Position numbers and translations under genes: made by a program
Shown here: positions 53,420-61,970 of the stretch, in pieces
How the letters are laid out: the number at the start of each line of letters is the position of its first letter
How positions within the stretch are numbered: position 1 is the stretch's first letter
Notes under the pieces: model-generated
Told to the model about the DNA's origin: nothing
Database searches by the model: none
Seen by the model: only the letters and a program-made list of their open reading frames with translations
NCBI RefSeq assembly: GCF_002368195.1
Contig: NZ_AP018178.1
Span: 5,298,145-5,362,144, forward strand
DNA length: 64,000 nucleotides
Source of the DNA: Calothrix sp. NIES-2100
GTDB lineage: Bacteria; Cyanobacteriota; Cyanobacteriia; Cyanobacteriales; Nostocaceae
Direction: 5' to 3'

Positions 53420-55237
53420 ATGGTTCGTATTCTGCTAGTAGATGAGCAAAAACGCCTTAGAAAATACTTGCACGCTCTATTAGATCCAGATTGTGATTTA
53501 GAGGTAATCGCCACGATTCAAAAAGGTAAGAGTGCGATTGAGCAAGTAGCTAGTTTACAGCCTGATATAGTCCTAATAGACATAGATACACTTGGCATAG
53601 ATGGGGTGCAAGCCACCAAGACAATCTGTCAGCGATTTCCGCAGATCAAAGTTCTCGTGTTGAGCAGTAACGATCGAGATGAATATATCCATCAAGCCTT
53701 GGATGCAGGGGCGATAGGCTATCTGATCAAAAATGTATGTGCTGAGGAATTACGAGAGACAATTCGCTTTTTTTGTCAAGATTCTATTAAGTTGGAACAT
53801 AAACTTCCACAACAATCTAATCTAAAAATTCCAGTATCAACTTCAGTATCTGCAAACTCGGTCTTTAAAGAATCTGGCTTGAAAATTCCTGTAGTAGAGA
53901 AAGAACTTAACTTATCTGCTAATTCATCACAGTTCCAGTCATTCAGAAAGTTCATACCGCCTCCTAGCAATCAAAAAGAAATGACTAGTCTATCAAATCA
54001 ACCATCCCCTAAACAAATTAGCTGGTATCAATTACTCACATTACTCATGATTGCTGTTGGTTGTACCACTGGTATTTATCTTCTTCGCCAGGCACTGAGG
54101 AAGCCGCTGCCATCATTGAACTACATACAACAACAGTCAACACTGATGGGCACAGAATTTAGCGGTAAAGTTAAGCCAGCTAAAATAGTGAAAATAGCTG
54201 CATCTATCCCTTCAGTAGTTGAAAAAATTAATGTGCAAATTGGCGATAAAGTTAATCTGGATCAACCCCTCATAGTTCTCAAAAACCCTGAGAGTGACAG
54301 AGAAATTGAACAAATTTTGCAGCAACGCCAAAATCTCCTACAACAAGAACAAGCAGTACTTCAACAACAGCAAACTGCTAAACAAAAAGTTTTAATCTGG
54401 GAGCAGAAAATTACCGACATTAATCGTCAGGAAACGCCACTAGCTGCGAAAATAGCTGATGCAGATTTGGAGTTATCTTTAACTCAGAGTGAAGCTGATA
54501 AACTACCTTTACCCCAAAGACAGGATTCAGTGGAAAGAACTAAAGCAATTTACGAAAGAGCTGAATCAAGAGTACGCCGATTTGCACAACTTTATCAACA
54601 GGGTGCGATCGCCCAAGATCAATTGGAGCAAGCACAAGCAGATCTCAAAGTTGCTAAAGCAGATTATCAAGTAGCTGAAACTGCTGCTGCTACCGCAAAC
54701 AATCTAGAACTTGCCAAAAAACAAAAGTCTCAGTTACAACGTCAGGTATCCTTAGAACAACAAAAACTCAAGCGCCAAGAACTAGAGCAACAGTTACAAA
54801 ATTTGCGCTTAGAGTCTCAACAAGCAACTGAACGATTAAAATTAATCCGTGAACAATCAACTCAGCTTTTCCAGCGTCAGATGCCATCGGGAAATACTAT
54901 AGTGAAGGCGACAAGTGCGGGAGTAGTAGTGCAAGTACCAGTGAAAATCGGCGATCAAATCTTCACTGGTAACCCCCTGCTAGAATTAGCCCAACTCAAG
55001 TCCCTCAACGTTGAAGTATTGGTTAATGCTCGGCTAATTAACGCTCTGCGTCAAGGTCAAAAAGCCACCATTAAAGTAGGTATAGGAAAAACTGCTCAGA
55101 AGTTTGAGGGAAAAATCGTCACGATTAATCCCATACCCTCTGAGAACATGAATCACACTGTTGAGATCCAGTTTGAAAATCCTGATGATGCTTTACTAGT
55201 GGGGCAAATGGCAGCTATCCAGTTTTTACCAGATTAA
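53420..55237 (+). CDS. Response-regulator receiver domain fused to HlyD-like membrane fusion protein
   Basis: A 605-residue fusion. Residues 1-120 are a complete REC domain: acidic pair D8/E9, phosphoacceptor D54, conserved S82 and K104. A linker of ~80 polar residues leads to a transmembrane helix at 202-222. The rest is a HlyD/EmrA-type periplasmic adaptor, with biotinyl-lipoyl-like halves around residues 255-295 and 490-525 and a long coiled coil (300-480, Gln/Leu rich). HlyD proteins connect inner-membrane exporters to TolC. A phosphorylatable domain on the cytoplasmic side of such an adaptor is unusual. The downstream PelF-like gene starts 6 bp later, so they form an operon. No ABC transporter gene is adjacent. 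Confidence 0.85.
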   Translation: MVRILLVDEQKRLRKYLHALLDPDCDLEVIATIQKGKSAIEQVASLQPDIVLIDIDTLGIDGVQATKTICQRFPQIKVLVLSSNDRDEYIHQALDAGAIGYLIKNVCAEELRETIRFFCQDSIKLEHKLPQQSNLKIPVSTSVSANSVFKESGLKIPVVEKELNLSANSSQFQSFRKFIPPPSNQKEMTSLSNQPSPKQISWYQLLTLLMIAVGCTTGIYLLRQALRKPLPSLNYIQQQSTLMGTEFSGKVKPAKIVKIAASIPSVVEKINVQIGDKVNLDQPLIVLKNPESDREIEQILQQRQNLLQQEQAVLQQQQTAKQKVLIWEQKITDINRQETPLAAKIADADLELSLTQSEADKLPLPQRQDSVERTKAIYERAESRVRRFAQLYQQGAIAQDQLEQAQADLKVAKADYQVAETAAATANNLELAKKQKSQLQRQVSLEQQKLKRQELEQQLQNLRLESQQATERLKLIREQSTQLFQRQMPSGNTIVKATSAGVVVQVPVKIGDQIFTGNPLLELAQLKSLNVEVLVNARLINALRQGQKATIKVGIGKTAQKFEGKIVTINPIPSENMNHTVEIQFENPDDALLVGQMAAIQFLPD

Positions 55238-55243
55238 TTTTTC

Positions 55244-56764
55244 ATGAAGAGACTATCTGTATTATTGACTACGGAAGGGACTTATCCCTACCATAAGGGC
55301 GGTGTAAGTACCTGGTGTGATGTTTTAACCAGCCAACTTCCAGAGGTAGATTTTCATGTGTTGGCGATCGCGGCTAATCCTTACCTAGAGTTACGCTATA
55401 AATTACCCAATAATGTCAAGCAACTGGTGAAAGTGCCCTTGTGGGGAACAGAAGACCCTGTAGAATACTCTTGGCGCTTCCCCTTTTCTCAGGCATTTAA
55501 AAGCAAAATAGAAACCACAAACAGGGTAATTGCAACTCAGTTTATCCCTTTATTTGAGGGTTTTTTAACAGCCATCCTCTTGCACGAACCAGATATCGAG
55601 CAGTTGGCCCACCTCATACTGGCAATTTATAAATATTTTCAGCGTTATGACTACCACAAGACAATGGAGTCGAAACTGGTATGGTCAACTTTTCAACGTT
55701 TAACCGCTACTCATTGGCATCCGTTAGTTAATCCTAATGCCGTCAAACTCATAGAACAGACGGAAGCCATGCGCTTACTCTATCGGTTTCTCATTCCCAT
55801 TCATATCCCTGTTCCTAAAACCGATATCACCCATGCCTCATCTGCTGGTTTTTGTGGCTTACCCTGTGTTATTGCCAAGTTAGAAAGAGGTACTCCTTAT
55901 CTGCTCACAGAGCATGGTATCAATATTCGAGAGCAGTATTTAAATTTAAATCGCAGTATTCCCTCCCTATTTGTGCGTCAATTCTTATATCGATTAATGG
56001 GGGCGGTAGTTAAAGTCAACTATCACTACGCCGATCAAATTTCTCCTGTTTGTGAATACAATGCTCGTTGGGAACGTTGGTGGGGGATACCTGACCATAA
56101 AATCAAGGTGATTTACAACGGAGCCGATCCAAATATCTATCATCCTACCCCAACCGTCGCTAAAGAACGACCTCAAGTCATGAACATGGGCTTGATTTTT
56201 CCTCTCAAAGGACAACTAGATTTGATCGCCGCAGCCGCTATTGTCCGAGAGAAAATCCCCAATGTGGAATTTCGCTTTTATGGTCGTCCTTCCGATGAAA
56301 AATATTTTGCTCAATGTCAAGAATTAGTTCGCACCCATAATTTAGAAGCAAATATCAACTTTGCCGGATTTACTAGCGAGCCTTGGCGAGCTTACAGTGA
56401 GGCAGATGTAGTGGCTATGTCGAGTATTTCTGAGGGCTTCCCTTATGCTCTCATTGAAGCCATGCTTTCCGGGGCTACCATTGTTTCTACGGATGTCGGC
56501 GGTGTCAGCGAAGCTTTAGGTGATACCGGATTACTCGTACCAGCCCATCGTCCTCAAGCCCTAGCTGCGGCGATTTTGCAGCTTCTAGAGTTACCCGAAA
56601 CTGATAGGCGGAAATTTGGCCAGTTAGCCCATGAACGCGCCCTCAAGTTATTTACTCAGCAAAAATTCTTAGATGCACACATGGATAGTTATTACAACCT
56701 CATGAAACAAGTAAAAACAGACACAACTTCTATGAAAGAGTTGGCGATCGCATCTTCTAAGTAG
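55244..56764 (+). CDS. PelF-like family 4 glycosyltransferase
   Basis: A 506-residue GT-B enzyme. The N-terminus LLTTEGTYPYHKGGVSTWCD matches the PelF signature, as do LLTEHGINIREQYLN and the long helical insertion. The C-terminal GT4 part has NMGLIFPLKGQLDLIAA, FAGFTSEPWRAYSEADVVAMSSISEGFPYALIEAMLSG (the E-x7-E motif) and TDVGGVSEAL. PelF is the glycosyltransferase that polymerises the Pel exopolysaccharide from UDP-sugars, with PelD, PelE and PelG. Here no PelDEG homologues are visible; the gene is 6 bp after the REC-HlyD gene, suggesting an export/assembly system that is differently composed. Confidence 0.85.
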   Translation: MKRLSVLLTTEGTYPYHKGGVSTWCDVLTSQLPEVDFHVLAIAANPYLELRYKLPNNVKQLVKVPLWGTEDPVEYSWRFPFSQAFKSKIETTNRVIATQFIPLFEGFLTAILLHEPDIEQLAHLILAIYKYFQRYDYHKTMESKLVWSTFQRLTATHWHPLVNPNAVKLIEQTEAMRLLYRFLIPIHIPVPKTDITHASSAGFCGLPCVIAKLERGTPYLLTEHGINIREQYLNLNRSIPSLFVRQFLYRLMGAVVKVNYHYADQISPVCEYNARWERWWGIPDHKIKVIYNGADPNIYHPTPTVAKERPQVMNMGLIFPLKGQLDLIAAAAIVREKIPNVEFRFYGRPSDEKYFAQCQELVRTHNLEANINFAGFTSEPWRAYSEADVVAMSSISEGFPYALIEAMLSGATIVSTDVGGVSEALGDTGLLVPAHRPQALAAAILQLLELPETDRRKFGQLAHERALKLFTQQKFLDAHMDSYYNLMKQVKTDTTSMKELAIASSK

Positions 56765-56779
56765 AGAGGCGCAAAAAAT

Positions 56780-56935
56780 CGAAGTTGCTCACTGAGCGTA
56801 AAGCCTCCGGCATAGCTTCTCCTGTCGGAGAGGCTGCGCCAACGCTTAGCGCGTAGCGTCTCGCAGAGAAGTCGAAGTCAGCCAAGTTGCTCACTGAGCG
56901 AAGTCGAAGTGAGCGAAGTCGAAGTCAGCCAAGTC
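56780..56935. repeat. Dispersed intergenic repeat block (GTTGCTCACTGAGCG and AGTCGAAGT units)
   Basis: It contains GTTGCTCACTGAGCG twice (about 56784 and 56886), AAGTCGAAGTCAGCCAAG twice (56871 and 56917), and a GC-rich core GCCTCCGGCATAGC...GGAGAGGCTGCGCC. These are typical Nostocales intergenic repeats. Confidence 0.75.
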
Positions 56936-56998
56936 TAAATGTGCCCTCTATCTTGTCTTAATTACAATTTTTAACGGCGACTGAACTTATCTAAATAT

Positions 56999-57847
56999 AT
57001 GAATCTTTATTTCAAAACAACACGCAAATTGATTATGAGTGGTTTATTGACAGCAACACTTGCTTGTAGTAATGGGATTAAGCCAGAAACTGCCACGGCT
57101 CAAACTAAAATTCTCATCCCTCTTTATTCCTATCCTACCTGGTACAATCCCGAAGCTTATACTTGGCCGAAAATAGCTGCGGCTGCAAGTCAAGTCCCGA
57201 TTACTGCCATTATTAATCCCAATAATGGCCCCAATAATGGCCCACCAAACAGAGATTATGCCAGAGGTATTCAAGACCTCAAACAAGGGGGTGTAACAAT
57301 CCTGGGTTATGTGGCTACGAATTACGGCAAACGCGACATCTCTCAAGTCAAAGCTGATATTGATATCTACGCTAAGCATTTTCATCTTGATGGGATTTTC
57401 TTAGATGAAGCCGCCAGTGGGGCAGACAAGCTCAACTACTACCAGGAAATTTACAAACACATTAAAACTCAGCCCCAACTGAAAATGGTTGTACTCAACC
57501 AAGGTACTCAAACCGATCAAGGATATCTGACTCGACCAGCAGGGGATAACCTAGTCATTTTTGAAAATTATTCAACTGCTTGGAATCAATACCAGCCTCA
57601 GACCTATGTCAAAAATTACGAGTCTGGGCATTTTTCCTGTTTAATTCACACCGTTCCTGATGTTGCCACAATGAAACAACATATTAATCAGGCTGTGGCA
57701 CGCAATATCCAATATATCTACATCACAGATGATAGCCCTGATAATCCCGACAAAGATCCTTGGAACAGCTTACCCTCTTACTGGCAAGAGGAAGTAAATC
57801 ATATCCGGTCTTTAAATCAAAAAGTTCAGAGGTCTTCAGGAAGCTGA
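56999..57847 (+). CDS. Spherulin-4 / GH135-like exported glycoside hydrolase
   Basis: A 282-residue exported protein: a basic N-terminus (KTTRK), a hydrophobic stretch (LIMSGLLTATLAC) with a possible lipobox-like Cys23, then the Spherulin 4 fold. Signature segments are ILIPLYSYPTWYNP, AIINPNNGPNN and the catalytic-type LDGIFLDEA (D131, D136, E137). Sph3 (GH135) and PelA-type hydrolase domains cut alpha-1,4-linked N-acetylgalactosamine polymers. In the Pel system this activity resides in PelA; here it would be a separate gene. No ribosome site is clear. It overlaps the convergent membrane gene by 22 bp. Confidence 0.85.
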   Translation: MNLYFKTTRKLIMSGLLTATLACSNGIKPETATAQTKILIPLYSYPTWYNPEAYTWPKIAAAASQVPITAIINPNNGPNNGPPNRDYARGIQDLKQGGVTILGYVATNYGKRDISQVKADIDIYAKHFHLDGIFLDEAASGADKLNYYQEIYKHIKTQPQLKMVVLNQGTQTDQGYLTRPAGDNLVIFENYSTAWNQYQPQTYVKNYESGHFSCLIHTVPDVATMKQHINQAVARNIQYIYITDDSPDNPDKDPWNSLPSYWQEEVNHIRSLNQKVQRSSGS

Positions 57848-59628
57848 ACTTGATAGATTCTCAAGTCATTATCTTCATAATAGATAGCCACCTCCTGTTC
57901 ATGGAGGTGACGATAAGTCTCACACATCTGCAATGCTGTAAATTGTAAGCTGGCACGACCTGCCGATGAGCGATAGTTACGATAGGTAGGGTCAGATAAA
58001 ACAGAGTAGGGAAGCATTTGGCTTTCACTCAGTCCTGTAACCAAGGGTCGTTTTTCGACAAAGATAAACAGATTTGGTACTGAATAACGGAAGTGAAAAT
58101 CAGGTTTGCTGACTTTAGATCCATACTTCTCCACAAATAACCCCAGATCCTCATACCAGCCAGCACCATAACTTTCTGCTAGTTGTTCAATGGGGGCGAC
58201 AATCACCCAGCGCTTGATGGGGAATCTAACTCGTAGTTCTAGGGTTTTACGCGCAGCCATTTCATATTCGAGATAGCTGAGTTTCGGAGAAAGTGGCAAC
58301 AAAAAGTTAATTGCGATCGCCAACATCAAAATCACGCAGATAATCTCAGACCATAAACCTAATATCAGACTCAGCAACCAGCTGCTGGGGATTAACACCA
58401 GTCCCCAAAGCCAGCTTAGTCCTACAGGTAGTGTGACTAAAAAAGTGCTTTCCCATCCCAAGGGATTTTCCGGGAAAGCAAAGCCTAAAGCCAATATTAT
58501 CCAACTAATAGTAACTACAGTTAGTGCTAATCTCCCTCCACCAATGAAGCTGATTCCGCCGATGAATGCCAGAATCAGCAACGTTGGTTTAATAATTGCC
58601 ACGATCGTTAAGCAGCAAACTGCATCAATCAACGCTTCTCGACGATATTTACTTTTAGAAGCTTCCCAACCTCGTCCTAAACCTAAAACCAAAAACATAA
58701 CTCCAATTTCTAAGTTATCCCCTGCCCATTGGCGGATTAAGGAGGAATTCAAACTTTGAGTTACTGTTGTTAGCCATTGCTGTAACCAAATCGGAGCAAA
58801 TTCAGGAATATGTCGATGGGAAGTGAACAGATAAGCCCCTAAGCTACACATCGCACCAATAGCAGCTGTTTTATGCTGAGAAATCACACCGATACCATAG
58901 CCGACACTTAGCACCAATAGACAGCCTAAGAGGGGCCCCAGGAAGCGGATCACCTGCATGGCATCAATCGCACCCAACAGCGATAAGACGCTAGCTAAAG
59001 TAGAGAAGGCGGGAAAAGAGTGAATCTGTCCTGGCCAATCCCCTGCTATGAGTTGCCTGGTAGCCAGCAGAATACTATAACTATCTGGATTTCCCAAACG
59101 CAGTTCCTGCAAAGGATGCTCAAATCGCAGTAATACAGCAAACGTCAGGATAACAGTGAGTAGCAGAACCTCCAGTATTGTTTGTGAGAAGGCGATCGCG
59201 ATTACTTGCTGAGCGATCGCCAGTTGTTTTTTTCCCGCCTGCCAACTTCTATCAACAACCTGAAGAATTTTTGGTAAAAAGCCTTGATCTAGAGCATCTA
59301 ACACAGCAAATCCTACCCTGTGGCATATCAGATTCAACTGCTTTTTAACACGCCAATCATGCTGTTGCAGCCAGGGTAGAAGCAAACAACCGCTATATAA
59401 AAGTACTAGAGTAAACCAGCTAAACAAATGCAAGGCACTCAACAACCAAACCCCTATGAAAGTGACTAGCAACATTCGCGCCCAGCCACTTACTATTCGA
59501 CTTGGCCAAGGCATTGTTTTCGGAAAAGTAAAAATTACGCTGGGCAGCCAGATAAACACAATGACAAGCACTATGGCTACCCATATAGTAGTGAGCAAAT
59601 CAAAAATAAAGGTTTGCAGAACTAACAC
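57826..59628 (-). CDS. Polytopic membrane protein, 600 aa, unknown (glycan locus)
   Basis: I do not recognise a family with certainty. About 12 hydrophobic helices fill residues 1-440, with polar segments LRFEHPLQELRLGNPDSYS and FTSHRHIPEFAPIW between them; the first is like glycan/lipid-linked-sugar membrane enzymes with a luminal Asp, but no diagnostic motif proves it. The C-terminal ~150 residues are soluble (RVRFPIKRWVIVAPIEQLAESYG) and end in ALQMCETYRHLHEQEVAIYYED. It is transcribed on the minus strand, opposite to the rest, and its stop overlaps the hydrolase gene by 22 bp. The start is GTG. It may be a polymer membrane component. Confidence 0.55.
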   Translation of the reverse strand: MLVLQTFIFDLLTTIWVAIVLVIVFIWLPSVIFTFPKTMPWPSRIVSGWARMLLVTFIGVWLLSALHLFSWFTLVLLYSGCLLLPWLQQHDWRVKKQLNLICHRVGFAVLDALDQGFLPKILQVVDRSWQAGKKQLAIAQQVIAIAFSQTILEVLLLTVILTFAVLLRFEHPLQELRLGNPDSYSILLATRQLIAGDWPGQIHSFPAFSTLASVLSLLGAIDAMQVIRFLGPLLGCLLVLSVGYGIGVISQHKTAAIGAMCSLGAYLFTSHRHIPEFAPIWLQQWLTTVTQSLNSSLIRQWAGDNLEIGVMFLVLGLGRGWEASKSKYRREALIDAVCCLTIVAIIKPTLLILAFIGGISFIGGGRLALTVVTISWIILALGFAFPENPLGWESTFLVTLPVGLSWLWGLVLIPSSWLLSLILGLWSEIICVILMLAIAINFLLPLSPKLSYLEYEMAARKTLELRVRFPIKRWVIVAPIEQLAESYGAGWYEDLGLFVEKYGSKVSKPDFHFRYSVPNLFIFVEKRPLVTGLSESQMLPYSVLSDPTYRNYRSSAGRASLQFTALQMCETYRHLHEQEVAIYYEDNDLRIYQVQLPEDL

Positions 59629-60535
59629 AATAATTTACATTAATATCTCTTAGTCAATCAAAACTCAGCTAGCAGCAACTGTCAATTCAAGGGTTCTAGA
59701 TATACACATTAAGGCTACTCTTGCAACCTTGATAATTGTAAATTTAGTACACAATAGCGGAAATAAAGCCATCCCTCACAATGGCGCGAACATCTGATAT
59801 GGTGAGCTTTTTGAATTCCGCACACCAGTACTAGGTTTTAACCCCCAAGCTTATTTAAACATGGTAATTACCTATTCAAAGTTATTTTATCATTTTAAAA
59901 TGAGGAACATATGAAGAAAGTAAAATTAGTGTTTTTACTTGTTTTAACCGAGACTTTATAGATAGTTTATTGATTCTTTATAGAAAGTGTAATATGTTGA
60001 AAACGGTAGTTTTTATTACATAAAATTTAGCTATTTATTGTAAACAGTCTGAAATAATACCAATAATTAACAAAAGATTTAAAAAAATGCAGTTTTATGT
60101 CAAAAAAATAAACTTGCACAATCTGGTTAAAAAACAGATCAGTAAATTTATCGAGGTGTAGTAACATCATATTTGCATTATGAATAAAACAACGAAAATT
60201 TATGTACTGGAAAATTTACCAAGAATTTATTTTTTAATAAGTATTTACGTAAGACAATATGGTTCAGATGCTCATCAGGTTGATTATGAATAAATAAGTT
60301 AGTTAATTTGAAAAGTATCCTAAAAATTCGCCAATACCATCTCTAAAAATAGATTTTCAATTCTCAAAAAAATCTAACGATTGAAACGTATTGGTTGAAC
60401 ATCTAAAGTTTCAACATCATTTCAGGATAGAGGGTGATTAGTTTCACTTCTAGCCAACTTTTTGATGTATACATGCTGAAAAATTTATTTTTTGAGGCAG
60501 ACAAAAAAATTTCATTATCATTTAGGGAGAAAAAG
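59629..60535. other. About 900 bp AT-rich intergenic DNA upstream of the GalE-MshEN gene
   Basis: Divergent promoters of the membrane protein and the epimerase must lie here. The only features noted are long A/T runs (60000-60120). A longer upstream frame (from 60434) before the GalE start overlaps AT-rich DNA and is not taken as coding. No repeats or motifs of the palindrome type were found. Confidence 0.4.
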
Positions 60536-61747
60536 ATGGCTAAAAAAATATTAGTAACCGGAGGAGCAGGTTATATTGGCTCCCATACAATCCGTCAATT
60601 AGGAGAAGCTGGCTATGATGTAGTGGTTTATGACAACCTCTCTACAGGTTCAGCAGCATCAGTAATTTATGGTGAACTAATTATTGGTAGTCTCGACGAT
60701 AAAAATTTATTATCTCAAACATTTAGTCAACACAAATTTGATGCAGTTTTGCATTTTGCAGCTCATCTATCTGTACCAGAGTCAGTAGTAAAACCTCTTG
60801 ATTACTATACAAATAATACTTGTAATACCCTGAATTTATTGCATTGTTGTCAATTATTTGATGTAAAAAAAATAATTTTTTCTAGTACAGCTGCGGTTTA
60901 TGGTCAACCTGAGGAATATCCCGTAACAGAGTTATCACCGACCAAACCCATGAATCCCTATGGTCGTTCCAAGCTGATGAGCGAACAAATTATCCAAGAC
61001 TTTGCGCAAGCATCTGGATTAAAATACGTGATTTTACGTTACTTTAATGTCGCTGGAGCAGATACTACAGGAAAGTTAGGTCAGTCTGCCAAGAAAGCAG
61101 AACACTTAATTAAAGTGGCTTGTGATGCAGCTTTAGGTCGTCGTCCCTGTGTGAATATCTTTGGAACAGACTTTCCCACCGCAGATGGAACGGGAATTAG
61201 AGATTACATCCATGTGGAAGATTTAGCTACAGCCCATGTTGATGCGTTGCAGTATCTCGAAGCAGGAAATGACAGTCAAATATTCAACTGTGGTTATGGT
61301 CAAGGCTATAGCGTGCGGGAAGTCTTAAAGATGGTGCAGAAAATCTCTGGAGTAGACTTTCCTGTAATTGAAAACCAACGACGAGCAGGAGATCCGGCTT
61401 GTGTTGTAGCCAGCGCTGATAAAATTCGCACCATATTAGGTTGGGAACCCAAATACAACAATTTAGAAACCATTGTCTCTACAGCTTTAAACTGGGAGAA
61501 AAAATTAATTGCTTTGGCCACATTAGAAAAACAGCTAGCACAACAGAATTTCCGGCTAGGTGCTCTATTGCTAGAAAACAAAATTATTTCATCGACCGAA
61601 TTAGAACGAGCTTTACACGAGCAATTAGTCACTAAGCAGAAATTAGGGGAAATATTGGTGCATAAGTCAATTATTTCCACTCAAATGCTGGAAAAATTTT
61701 TGTTAGAGCAAACTTGGAGAAAACAAGGCATTTGGTTGCAAGTGTAA
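60536..61747 (+). CDS. UDP-glucose 4-epimerase (GalE-like) fused to a C-terminal MshEN-like module
   Basis: The ATG at 60536 (AGGGAGA just upstream) gives 403 residues. Residues 1-325 are GalE: TGGAGYIG (8-15), S117-x-x-A-V-Y-G, Y142-x3-K146, HLI, GTGIRDYIHVEDLA and the C-terminal GDPACVVAS. GalE enzymes interconvert UDP-Glc/UDP-Gal or their N-acetyl forms. Residues 340-363 (RLGALLLENKII...LERALHEQ) and 369-392 (KLGEILVHKSII...LEKFLLEQ) are two 24-residue motifs five residues apart, the exact layout of the MshEN c-di-GMP-binding domain known from GspE/MshE-type ATPases. The conserved Gly at position 10 is Lys and Ser. The location near a PelF-like gene suggests it supplies UDP-sugars for the polymer. 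Confidence 0.85.
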   Translation: MAKKILVTGGAGYIGSHTIRQLGEAGYDVVVYDNLSTGSAASVIYGELIIGSLDDKNLLSQTFSQHKFDAVLHFAAHLSVPESVVKPLDYYTNNTCNTLNLLHCCQLFDVKKIIFSSTAAVYGQPEEYPVTELSPTKPMNPYGRSKLMSEQIIQDFAQASGLKYVILRYFNVAGADTTGKLGQSAKKAEHLIKVACDAALGRRPCVNIFGTDFPTADGTGIRDYIHVEDLATAHVDALQYLEAGNDSQIFNCGYGQGYSVREVLKMVQKISGVDFPVIENQRRAGDPACVVASADKIRTILGWEPKYNNLETIVSTALNWEKKLIALATLEKQLAQQNFRLGALLLENKIISSTELERALHEQLVTKQKLGEILVHKSIISTQMLEKFLLEQTWRKQGIWLQV

Positions 61748-61970
61748 ATCACAACAAATACTGAATTTTCTTGAGCTTTCTTGAGAATTTTTTACTAGAG
61801 GAATCCGGTTTTTTGAATAATTAACTTAATCCTGAAGTTTAAGTTTAGGGTTAGCAATGCCTACCCTATCTTGGGTTTGTAACCTATAGCAATACCTAAA
61901 TTTCAAAAAATAAATGTGAATCCTCTAGTGAATTTTGGTTAAATATTTACCTTTAAGGGTGTAAAAAATC

